Notes: generated by a model not told the origin, from the sequence alone. 5,606 bases of DNA from Streptosporangiaceae bacterium (GCA_030042885.1 JASHYW010000225.1:1-5606); one strand, 5' to 3'. Shown: positions 1-4,725, numbered from the stretch's first letter. Numbers and translations are program-made.

Positions 1-83
1 TACCCGGCGGTTGGTGCGGTCCAGCTCCCTCGATCACCTCGCAGACGATGGTCAGGTTGCACGGCGCCGAGGACGGGCGCCTA

Positions 84-111
84 GGGCCGAAAGGCCCGGC
101 ATGCCCGGGCC
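84..111. repeat. Two overlapping short inverted repeats
   Basis: GGGCC-GAAA-GGCCC (84-97) is a 5-bp stem with a GNRA-like loop. Its right arm is shared with a second repeat, GGCCCGG (93-99) and CCGGGCC (105-111), so the two stems exclude each other. The first also resembles the GGGAC-N4-GGCCC form of DosR/DevR-type boxes. Short GC palindromes arise easily by chance at this base composition, so confidence that it has a function is low. Confidence 0.25.
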
Positions 112-321
112 GAACGTCGTGGCTCCGGCGGAAGCCAAGGCAGCGATCCGGCCCCGTACCCGGTGCCCCTGTACGGCGTTCCTGGCCGCCAGCCCCAGAC
201 CCCCGCCCGGCTCCGCACAGTCCGGGTCAGCGGCGGAAACCCGCGGCCTCGCGGGACGGCGGCGTTCACGCTTCCACAATCCCCGCCCGCAAGATCATTC
301 ACTGGCGGTCGCTGTCTCCGG

Positions 322-352
322 CACGTCGAGAATCGAACCGATTCTCGACGTG
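322..352. repeat. Perfect 14-bp inverted repeat with 3-base loop
   Basis: The left arm CACGTCGAGAATCG (322-335) is the exact reverse complement of the right arm CGATTCTCGACGTG (339-352), separated by AAC. The arms are only moderately GC-rich, so this is not a by-product of base composition. No run of T follows on either strand, so it is not a classical intrinsic terminator. It could be a protein-binding palindrome, a terminator of the T-less actinomycete type, or a site used by a mobile element. Confidence 0.7.
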
Positions 353-482
353 ATCAACTTCTGTCCGCCGAGCACTCCGGTCACGGCCCGGAGGGCGTTG
401 AAAAACGTGTTGCAAAGCCGGCGTGTCTATCAATCCAGCGGGGCGCCGTTTTCTCTGCAGTCCCCGGTGTGACCGTGCCTCA

Positions 483-495
483 CCCCGATACGGGG
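483..495. repeat. Small hairpin CCCCG-ATA-CGGGG
   Basis: A perfect 5-bp stem with a 3-base loop, lying seven bases before the larger inverted repeat that starts at 502. Alone it is unremarkable; it adds to the density of stems between 322 and 604. Confidence 0.3.
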
Positions 496-501
496 CAGAA
501 C

Positions 502-563
502 CTGCACTGGAACCGGAACGGGGGGTTGCGGGGTCGTTAGGGTACGTTCCGGTTCCGGTGCAG
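502..563. repeat. Long inverted repeat A (18 of 19 paired)
   Basis: The left arm 502-520 (core GGAACCGGAACG) pairs with the right arm 545-563 (core CGTTCCGGTTCC), with one mismatch in 19 positions and a 24-base, G-rich loop (521-544). Each arm also carries the short internal echo GGAACCGGAAC. The last six bases of the right arm (558-563) are also the start of inverted repeat B, so the two stems cannot form together. No T run follows. Confidence 0.7.
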
Positions 564-604
564 CCGGGATGTGATCTTGGTTTGGGGTTTGTTACCGGCT
601 GCAC
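558..604. repeat. Inverted repeat B, perfect 10 bp, overlapping repeat A
   Basis: GTGCAGCCGG (558-567) is the exact reverse complement of CCGGCTGCAC (595-604); the 27-base spacer is unusually T- and G-rich for this DNA. It shares 558-563 with the right arm of repeat A, giving an alternative-pairing layout like that of attenuators and riboswitches. It ends about 200 bases before the flavodoxin start codon. Confidence 0.65.
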
Positions 605-742
605 TATCGCGTGATCAGGAGAAACACCAACCGCAGGCACATGAACGGTAATCATCCCGGCCGGGTCGCTGAGACCGCAACTGTGCTGCTCACTGCCAAG
701 GATGAGATTCGTGGCACGCACAGTGACCGGGCCTGCAGGAAG

Positions 743-757
743 AGGACATTCGGCCCT
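743..757. promoter_or_regulatory. Possible DosR/DevR-type box before flavodoxin gene
   Basis: AGGAC-ATTC-GGCCCT is an imperfect palindrome with the half-site spacing of the actinobacterial dormancy regulator box (GGGAC-N4-GGNCC form). It ends 48 bases before the flavodoxin start codon, a sensible place for an activator site. The family match is from memory of the mycobacterial consensus; one half-site departs from it (AGGAC instead of GGGAC), so this is a suggestion only. Confidence 0.33.
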
Positions 758-805
758 TGGCGGCTCCCTTCGGCGCGCCTGATCGTGGAAGCGGAGGTGA
801 TCAAG

Positions 806-1336
806 ATGTCTGTTCTTGTCGTGTATGCGAGCAAGCACGGCGCGACCCGGGGGATCGCCGGGCGCATCGCCGCGCGCCTGCGAACGGCTGGCTGTAAGGC
901 CGAAGTGCGTCCGGTGAAGGATGCGGGTGATCTGGCCGCCTACGATGCCTTCGTGATCGGCAGCGCCGCTTACGAGATGCACTGGCGCAAGGAGGCCACG
1001 GAGTTCGTGCGACACAACACGCAGGTCCTCGCCGCCAGGCCCGTGTGGCTGTTCAGCAGTGGTCCGCTCGGCACCGAACCCGCCGACGCCAAGGGCCGGG
1101 ACCTGCGCACCGTTACCGTGCCGAAAGAGATTCCCGAGTTCACCCAGGCACTGCACCCGCGCGGTCACCACGTCTTCTTCGGTGCGCTGGACCCCAGGAA
1201 GCTGACCTTCGCCGAGCGGTCGCTTCGCAAGCTCCCGGCCGCCCGCGCGGCTCTTCCCGAAGGTGACTTCCGCGACTGGCCGGAGATTGATGACTGGGCA
1301 GCTGGCATCGCCCGCGAACTGGCAACCGCAGGCTGA
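806..1336 (+). CDS. Flavodoxin-domain protein
   Basis: A 176-aa FMN-binding flavodoxin-like protein, probably a cytoplasmic electron carrier or small flavin reductase. The N-terminus MSVLVVYASKHGATRGIA is a beta strand followed by the FMN phosphate-binding loop (residues 8-16), laid out as in HemG-type menaquinone-dependent protoporphyrinogen dehydrogenases. The second flavin loop is likely FVIGSAAYEMHW (49-60) and the third WLFSSGPLG (81-89). The C-terminus (FRDWPEIDDWAAGIA, 155-169) is typical of actinobacterial members. The start at 806 is fixed by GGAGGTGA at 793-800, five bases upstream; an in-frame ATG at 611 would add 65 residues unlike flavodoxin and lacks such a site. Length fits the family and no key part is missing. 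It stands alone on this strand, with a possible DosR-like box upstream. Physiological partner unknown; heme synthesis is not implied by the context. Confidence 0.93.
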   Translation: MSVLVVYASKHGATRGIAGRIAARLRTAGCKAEVRPVKDAGDLAAYDAFVIGSAAYEMHWRKEATEFVRHNTQVLAARPVWLFSSGPLGTEPADAKGRDLRTVTVPKEIPEFTQALHPRGHHVFFGALDPRKLTFAERSLRKLPAARAALPEGDFRDWPEIDDWAAGIARELATAG

Positions 1337-1467
1337 GACCAGCACACCCAGACACGGCCTGTGACGAGGGTTCGTGCAGGATCCTGAGTCAATCCGCGCG
1401 CAGAGGTCGGAGCCCAGTGGTGGGCGGGTGGCCGTGTCATTTGGAGCAAGGCCATGGGAAACTACAG
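1337..1467. other. Intergenic, nothing recognised
   Basis: Between the flavodoxin stop and the AT-rich repeat island I see no gene, no clear terminator hairpin and no RNA gene. Together with the island and its right flank (1337-1806) this is a 470-base stretch whose only clear content is the repeat array and a TAGGAT at 1660-1665 that would serve as a -10 box but has no -35 partner at a proper distance. Confidence 0.4.
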
Positions 1468-1571
1468 AAAGTAATTGCCTGAAATTCATTTGTAATTAGT
1501 CGCATTACGCTAATTACGCGCATTACGCTAATTAGATGCGATTTAGGCTGCCATCTTCATGCAATTACTTT
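1468..1571. repeat. AT-rich iteron island framed by a 16-bp inverted repeat
   Basis: The outer arms AAAGTAATTGCCTGAA (1468-1483) and TTCATGCAATTACTTT (1556-1571) are reverse complements in 15 of 16 positions. Between them sits a tandem array (next entry). The island is strongly AT-rich against very GC-rich surroundings, as expected of DNA that must melt or is bound by a dedicated protein. Possible roles are a plasmid-type replication origin, a partition site, a multi-copy operator, or a recombination site. No DnaA boxes (TTGTCCACA type) or parS sequence are visible. Confidence 0.75.
1493..1537. repeat. Tandem 9-bp iterons (ATTACGC core), 18-bp superperiod
   Basis: ATTACGC occurs exactly at 1504-1510, 1513-1519 and 1522-1528, each nine bases apart, with diverged copies ATTAGTC at 1495-1501 and ATTAGAT at 1531-1537. 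The two bases before each core alternate TA and GC, so the true period is 18: CGCATTACGCTAATTA is repeated exactly at 1501-1516 and 1519-1534, and the palindrome TAATTA recurs at 1493, 1511 and 1529. Direct repeats of 17-22 bp are typical of iterons bound by plasmid Rep proteins (established knowledge); assignment here is inference. Confidence 0.8.
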
Positions 1572-1806
1572 TACCGGAGAACGAGCTTTTGCGCCAACCC
1601 CGACAGGCACTCTGACCTGCGGTTATGTGACGTGCGTGGCGTTTGTCTCTTGCGCCTTGTAGGATCTTACCGAGGCGATGCCTGGCTTTCCAGATGGTTC
1701 AGAGCCTGCCGCCGGAACGGTCGATCCGATGCACGTGCCGGATCGCCGCCCCGGCACTATCCCGGTGGACGATCGCCCGGAGAACAGGCAGCAGGAGGAC
1801 CGGACG

Positions 1807-1920
1807 ATGGCCACGGCTCCTCGTCCGCGCAAGCCGAGCGTGGAAGAGCTCGCGCAGCTTGTTATCGGCCTCGCTGACGCGCTGGTCCGGCTGCTCGACG
1901 CTATCCACCACGTGCACTAG
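1807..1920 (+). CDS. Small 37-aa protein with amphipathic helix
   Basis: I do not recognise this gene. It encodes 37 residues: a basic, proline-rich start (MATAPRPRKPS) and then one continuous predicted amphipathic helix (VEELAQLVIGLADALVRLLDAI) ending in His-His-Val-His. AGGAGGA at 1793-1799 is an excellent ribosome binding site, seven bases before the ATG, and third codon positions are mostly G or C, which argues for real translation. An in-frame ATG at 1678 would give 80 residues, but the added part is disordered-looking and its upstream GAGG is only two bases away. The helix faintly recalls short helices in gas-vesicle proteins of the GvpJ/GvpK type, too weakly to assign. It may be a membrane-surface or protein-binding peptide. 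It lies downstream of the iteron island. Confidence 0.55.
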   Translation: MATAPRPRKPSVEELAQLVIGLADALVRLLDAIHHVH

Positions 1921-2125
1921 CGCGGAGGGTCTCCTGCCCGGTCAGGTGCCGGAGCCACGCCAGCAGGAGGCCCATCACAGTCTCACGCTGTGTCGAGTTC
2001 GATAGGCATATCCTACCACTACTGAATCAGAAGGTCGCCGTAAAAGGGCAGGTAGACCCACTTGCACCGTGGCTAGCCGTTGCTGTCGCTCCACAAACAA
2101 CCAGCGCTGAGATCAGCGGGTCAGC
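1921..2125. other. Intergenic, nothing clear
   Basis: No gene is supportable. The only structure is a palindrome CGCTGA-GA-TCAGCG at 2105-2118, seven bases before the HAD remnant start; it may be the relic of an operator or simply chance. No good ribosome binding site is seen for 2126. Confidence 0.35.
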
Positions 2126-2212
2126 ATGAACGCCCGGCGGTACGACGCGGTCCTATTCGATCTGCTGACCGCCCTTCGTGACTCCTGAACGCAGTGGGCC
2201 GAAGTAGCCGGA
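2126..2212 (+). pseudogene. N-terminal remnant of a HAD-family hydrolase
   Basis: The frame from ATG 2126 reads MNARRYDAVLFDLLTALRDS, then TGA (2186-2188), then TQWAEVAG in the same frame. RYDAVLFDLLTALLDS is the usual start of an actinobacterial haloacid dehalogenase-like hydrolase. In that family the aspartate of the motif-I strand (here Phe-Asp) is the nucleophile, and a Trp follows Asp-Ser; a single change of TGG to TGA explains the stop. After residue ~29 the similarity ends and the frame runs into an unrelated tail at about 2213. The rest of the hydrolase (roughly 200 residues, including motifs II-IV) is gone. The piece cannot be functional; it marks the edge of an old deletion or insertion. 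Confidence 0.7.
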
Positions 2213-2579
2213 GATCTGGGTGTCGCGCCGCTGGGCGCGGCCGTGCGCCGGTGCCCGGCCGCGCCGGTGCTGGCCCGTGTGGAGGCGATGACGGCGCGGG
2301 CGCTGCGGCACGTGCCGCGCGGCGAGGTGATCCAGCTGCTCACCTGGCACGTGGCCAGCGCGCGAGACCTGCCCGGCGTGCTGGCCTGGCGGCTCGGCCA
2401 GGTGCTCACCGCGGCCCGCCGCGACCTGGCCCACCAGGTCCCCGCCGACGAGGACGGCGCCCGGTACGCCGCGATGCTCGCCGCCCGCGGTAAACACACC
2501 AGGCCCGGCGGCCCGGGCCGCGATCGCCGCCGCGCGGGCCGAACTCGAAGCCCTCCAGCGAAGGCGCGTCGCCACTTAG
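2213..2579 (+). pseudogene. C-terminal tail of an unidentified helical protein, frameshifted
   Basis: The frame continues from the HAD remnant without a start of its own and encodes an Ala/Arg-rich helical segment (for example RGEVIQLLTWHVASARDLPG and VLAWRLGQVLTAARRDLAHQ). This style is seen in the C-termini of actinomycete helix-turn-helix or replication-type proteins of plasmids and integrative elements, but I could not assign a family with certainty. Around 2480-2500 the frame changes by one base: the continuing frame becomes Arg/Pro-rich nonsense, while the +1 frame gives ARAAIAAARAELEALQRRR and stops at TAG 2577-2579, a natural-looking helical end. The piece is therefore both 5'-truncated and frameshifted. 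It could be the tail of a Rep-like protein matching the iterons at 1493-1537; that link is inference. Confidence 0.55.
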
Positions 2580-2680
2580 GGCCCAGAACTCCTACAGCTA
2601 CGGCGAGCCGCAAAGTAGCCCTGGCCGGTCCTTGACGAACGTGTCACCAGCCCGGAATGAGCTTGGTGGCCGATGCCAGG

Positions 2681-2884
2681 TCAGAATAGCGGCTCGCCGC
2701 CGGTGTCGGGAGCACGCGGGCGCCGACGGGGCCGCCGGGAGGGCGCGCTGGCCTGGAGCGCGGCCCGGACGGCGGCGGAGACGAGGTGCGCGGTCTCCGC
2801 GTCGACGGCGATGTTCCGGCGGAGCAGCACGCGGCGGACGACCTGCCCGGCGTGTCTGGGGGTGTCCTGCGGGTCCGCGACCAT
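2681..2884 (-). CDS. Small hypothetical protein, 67 aa
   Basis: No family recognised. The start ATG at 2884 is supported by GGGAGGG a few bases upstream; a further in-frame ATG at 2911 lies inside the preceding helix-turn-helix frame and is less likely. Third positions are nearly all G or C across residues 10-50, indicating real coding constraint. The N-terminal half looks like a compact helical unit (GQVVRRVLLRRNIAVDAETA, then HLVSAAVRAALQAS); the last ~18 residues are a basic, Arg/Pro-rich tail suggestive of nucleic acid contact. Its start lies one base after the stop of the helix-turn-helix frame (2886-3021), so the two were probably translationally coupled in one operon. It could be an accessory protein of that regulator or recombinase. 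With the upstream gene broken it may now be poorly expressed. Confidence 0.6.
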   Translation of the reverse strand: MVADPQDTPRHAGQVVRRVLLRRNIAVDAETAHLVSAAVRAALQASAPSRRPRRRPRAPDTGGEPLF

Positions 2885-2885
2885 G

Positions 2886-3021
2886 TCAGCCCTCCCTGTT
2901 GAGGTAGTCATACACGGTGGTGCGGTGGATGCCGACGGTCTGGGCGATCTCGGTGACGGTGTGCAGCCTCTTGACGCTGTGACCTGGCGGGGCGCCGTGC
3001 GGCGCCGTGCTGGGCGGCCAT
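2886..3021 (-). pseudogene. Helix-turn-helix protein broken by a 10-bp duplication
   Basis: The frame ending at 2886 reads HSVKRLHTVTEIAQTVGIHR followed by TTVYDYLNREG and stop. This is a clear helix-turn-helix of the type at the C-terminus of serine recombinases/resolvases (TVTEIA-x-x-x-GI-x-R-x-TVY-x-Y). Upstream, the frame is interrupted by a tandem duplication of GGCGCCGTGC (2991-3000 and 3001-3010, + strand). Removing one copy restores an open frame of exactly 41 codons from ATG 3021, with an in-frame stop a short way further upstream. So either this was a tiny stand-alone helix-turn-helix protein, or it is what is left of a recombinase. There is no good ribosome binding site before ATG 3021; GGGG lies about 19 bases upstream inside an inverted repeat. 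It overlaps nothing and is coupled to the 67-aa gene downstream. Confidence 0.65.
2991..3010. repeat. 10-bp exact tandem duplication
   Basis: GGCGCCGTGC occurs twice in direct succession inside the helix-turn-helix reading frame. Ten is not a multiple of three, so the duplication shifts the frame; deleting either copy restores it. Replication slippage is the simplest origin. Confidence 0.85.
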
Positions 3022-3049
3022 GTAGGGGTAACGGTCGCTTCCCCTACAT
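3020..3049. repeat. Perfect 9-bp inverted repeat over the HTH start codon
   Basis: ATGTAGGGG (3020-3028) and CCCCTACAT (3041-3049) are exact reverse complements around a 12-base loop. On the minus strand the repeat covers the start codon of the helix-turn-helix frame and the ~28 bases before it. It could be the binding site of that protein (autoregulation), a hairpin hiding the start, or a terminator for the DUF3040 gene that ends at 3104; no T run supports the last. Confidence 0.6.
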
Positions 3050-3086
3050 CGTGATGACCGGCAATCTCACGGCGACGCCGTCCCTG

Positions 3087-3101
3087 CCCGGTCCATCCGG
3101 G
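3087..3101 (-). terminator. Possible hairpin just after the DUF3040 stop
   Basis: CCCGG (3087-3091) and CCGGG (3097-3101) pair around a 5-base loop, two bases past the DUF3040 stop codon at 3104-3106. A second palindrome follows at 3069-3081 (ACGGCG-A-CGCCGT). There is no T tract, which is common for actinomycete terminators but leaves the call weak. Confidence 0.3.
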
Positions 3102-3103
3102 TA

Positions 3104-3541
3104 TCAGCTCCGGGTCCGCCCCGGCATCCCACCGTTACCCTCCTGGCGGCGACGCCAGCGCTCTTCGATCCGCTCCATCATCCGGGCTCGCCTGGTCTGC
3201 CCGGGTCGGCGCTTCGTGCCCTCCGCCGCCGCCCTGGTCCCCGCCCCGGAACGCGCGGGCCGGGCCCTGGCCACGTGCCGCCGCAAGCTGGCCACCGCCC
3301 ACACCAGAGACAGCAGCACGATCACCACGCCGATCGCCTCCAGGTAGACACGGCGGGTGACCGCCCCGGCCACGAGCAGGCCGGTGCCAATCACTACCCC
3401 GAGCAGGGCCTGTATGAGCTCGCGCTGATAGTGCACTCGCGGATCGCCGGCGCGCATGAGACGCCCGAACTTCGGATCATCCCTGCAGAGCGCCTGCTCA
3501 ATCTCCTGCAGCTGGCGCTGCTCGTGTTCTGGGAGCGGCAT
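3104..3541 (-). CDS. DUF3040 domain membrane protein
   Basis: A 145-aa actinobacterial protein of the DUF3040 family, whose function is unknown. The N-terminus MPLPEHEQRQLQEIEQALCR plus DDPKF is the family signature. A cytoplasmic helical start (1-40) is followed by two predicted membrane segments, about residues 44-61 (ALLGVVIGTGLLVAGAV) and 67-86 (LEAIGVVIVLLSLVWAV), then a basic tail of ~55 residues rich in Arg that ends in a charged helix. The start at 3541 is set by the family signature and by GGGAGG at 3548-3553, six bases upstream; an ATG at 3577 would add 12 atypical residues. Length is normal for the family and nothing looks broken. It lies downstream of the integrase remnant on the same strand, 96 bases away, enough for its own promoter. 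Confidence 0.93.
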   Translation of the reverse strand: MPLPEHEQRQLQEIEQALCRDDPKFGRLMRAGDPRVHYQRELIQALLGVVIGTGLLVAGAVTRRVYLEAIGVVIVLLSLVWAVASLRRHVARARPARSGAGTRAAAEGTKRRPGQTRRARMMERIEERWRRRQEGNGGMPGRTRS

Positions 3542-3637
3542 GACGCGCCTCCCAAGAGAAAACCTTGCGCCGAGCACGTGTTTGGTGATGTCACCTCACA
3601 TACCCGTTCGTTTTCTGAGGGGTAAGAGACGAAGGTC

Positions 3638-3949
3638 CTAAGCGTCCAGTAGGAAGGTCTCCCCCACGGAGAAATCCCCGAGGACCCCGGCTACCTCGGC
3701 CAGCAAGTCACCCCGCCCGGCCGCCAGCGCGCCGGTCCCCCGCCCGGCGAGCCAGCCGAGCCAGGCCACGACATCCCCGGCGTAGGCGCGCCGGGTGCGC
3801 GCCGACCGCAGCCCGGTCAGCCACGCAGCCATCAGGACGTGCTCCAGCTCCCCCAGCTGGCCGATCACCGGCAGCTCCGCCCGCACCCGGCCGAGCAACT
3901 CGGCCGGCAGCACCGCCGGGCCCGCTCCGAGTGGATCTAGAATGCCGAC
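3638..3949 (-). pseudogene. Truncated tyrosine recombinase (integrase) N-terminal domain
   Basis: The frame contains a SAM-like core-binding domain of a phage-type integrase: AAWLTGLRSARTRRAYAGDV followed by VAWLGWLAGRG. This arm-like domain binds DNA around the crossover site. The whole catalytic domain (R-H-R-Y residues) is absent: after GALAAGRGD the frame diverges into a short unrelated tail (VLGDFSVGETFLLDA) and stops at 3638-3640. At the 5' end no convincing start is visible; the frame stays open to 4387 but that extension is antisense to another gene and has no integrase character. A GTG within the segment, with GGAG ten bases before it, could initiate translation, so a DNA-binding fragment might still be made. 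More likely it is debris of an integrative element. Confidence 0.75.
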
Positions 3950-3968
3950 TTGCGGCTGCCGCCGATCC

Positions 3969-4036
3969 GGTAGAACGCCAAGGTTTCTACCCTCCGTCCG
4001 GGACTTCGCCCGGAAGGGGTGGCCCCCTTCGGGGGC
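3969..4036 (+). other. Three consecutive hairpins, candidate structured RNA
   Basis: Three stems follow each other closely: GGTAGAA/TTCTACC (3969-3991, 9-base loop), TCCGGG/CCCGGA (3997-4014, loop ACTTCG) and GCCCCC/GGGGGC (4022-4036, 3-base loop TTC). The second stem can extend with CCT/AGG across a bulge. They end about 50 bases before the gene at 4088, on whose strand they would form a leader. They may be a leader RNA, stacked terminators for transcripts from the left, or part of a mobile element end. No known RNA family is recognised. Confidence 0.45.
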
Positions 4037-4087
4037 AGTGTGGCTGATGTCCTGAGGTGAGGTGCGGGCTGGGTCTACGGCCGGCGC

Positions 4088-4725
4088 GTGGCCGATGACT
4101 TCCCGGATCGTTACGGTGAGCTGCTGACTGGTTCGTACGATTGCGTGGACCGGATCGTGCTGAACGCGTACTACCCGCTGGGCCATAATCCGGGCGGATT
4201 CCGGGTGTGGTGGGGGCGCTGGCACGGCGACTCGGATCAGGATCTGGATGACGCGCACCTGATGCGACTGGCGGGCCGGTTCGCCCGGCGGGTGCGGGCG
4301 TGGGCCAAGGCGAACGGCGTCCCGGTGATCGACTGCAAGGCCTGGGAGCGCAAGCACCAGATCGCCGAGGAATACCTGGCCGGCCATACTGCCGGGCGGG
4401 GTGTGTTCTTGATCTTGGTCGCCCGGGCGCGGGCCTGGGTGTGGAAGGTCAACCGGCCGGCGGGCGGTGCGATCACCACCTGCAGAAGAAGACCGAGCAT
4501 GTGAACCACTACAGCTTCCACATCATTGACCCGGACTGGGGGCACATGGTGATCAAGATGTCCGGGCACCCGCCGTTCGGCGCGCAGGTCATCCTCAACG
4601 GCCACGAGTATGTGGCCTGCCAGGCGCACGCGGCCGGGATCCGTTTCATCAAGGAGGGGAACTGCTTTACCTGGATCACGGATCCGCGCGGCCTGGCCCA
4701 GATCGCAGGCACCTTGTCGCAGGAT
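4088..4725 (+). pseudogene. Conserved protein of unknown function, truncated and frameshifted
   Basis: The first part (frame from GTG 4088) reads DRYGELLTGSYDCVDRIVLN and continues through AEEYLAGHTAGRGVFLILVA. At about 4472-4474 one base has been lost: the old frame ends in nonsense at 4504, while the next frame continues sensibly from HHLQKKTEHVNHYSFHI through KMSGHPPFGAQVILNGHEYV and KEGNCFTWI to TLSQD at 4725. The join ATC-CAC-CAC to ATCACCAC explains it with a single missing C. I recall a family of roughly 400-450 residues with these motifs, widespread in actinomycetes and other bacteria and without an agreed function; this is memory, not a search. Here the N-terminus lacks a proper start (in-frame TGA at 4058, no ribosome binding site) and the C-terminal 40-50% is replaced by the transposase sequence. 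Not expected to be functional. Confidence 0.75.

Larger units (their letters stand above)
1..805. other. Gene-poor region rich in inverted repeats
   Basis: I find no convincing gene here. Long open frames exist on both strands, but their translations are low-complexity Arg/Pro/Gly/Ala sequence without recognisable motifs, and none has a good ribosome binding site. The first ~55 bases read on the minus strand show actinomycete-like codons (NLTIVCEVIEG), so a gene could extend beyond the left edge; this is too short to call. What the stretch holds is secondary structure: stems at 84-111, 154-176, 322-352, 483-495, 502-563 and 558-604, plus a DosR-like box at 743-757 just before the flavodoxin gene. 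Its right part is presumably the leader and promoter region of that gene. Confidence 0.55.

Noticed and set aside
611..805. N-terminal extension of the flavodoxin gene from ATG 611
   Set aside because: The added residues are unlike flavodoxins, and the GGAGGTGA five bases before ATG 806 fixes the start there.
299..1489. Long 396-codon open frame on the minus strand
   Set aside because: It is antisense to the flavodoxin gene over half its length; the translation lacks any family motif and no ribosome binding site precedes it. High GC keeps such frames open by chance.
1493..1537. CRISPR array
   Set aside because: Repeats of 9/18 bp without unique spacers of about 30 bp; no cas genes nearby.
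2113..2613. Minus-strand open frames of 166 and 140 codons
   Set aside because: They are shadows of the plus-strand HAD/tail relic; composition is Arg/Ala/Ser-rich without motifs.
2673..3347. Plus-strand 224-codon open frame
   Set aside because: It runs antisense through three recognisable minus-strand units (67-aa gene, helix-turn-helix, DUF3040) and shows no motif of its own.
3600..3605. GGGTAT (minus strand) as a sigma-B type -10 box for DUF3040
   Set aside because: No matching GNNT element is found 14-16 bases upstream, so the hexamer alone is not enough.
3950..4387. Upstream extension of the integrase frame to an ATG at 4387
   Set aside because: This part is antisense to the conserved plus-strand gene at 4088-4725 and has no integrase character.
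4509..4724. C-terminal extension of the transposase frame past 4725
   Set aside because: The residues are the antisense of the conserved HYSFHI/NGHEYV region; the frame is open only by chance.
4088..4725. Programmed ribosomal frameshift between the two halves
   Set aside because: No slippery heptamer is present near 4473, and the gene is also truncated at both ends, so mutation is the simpler reading.
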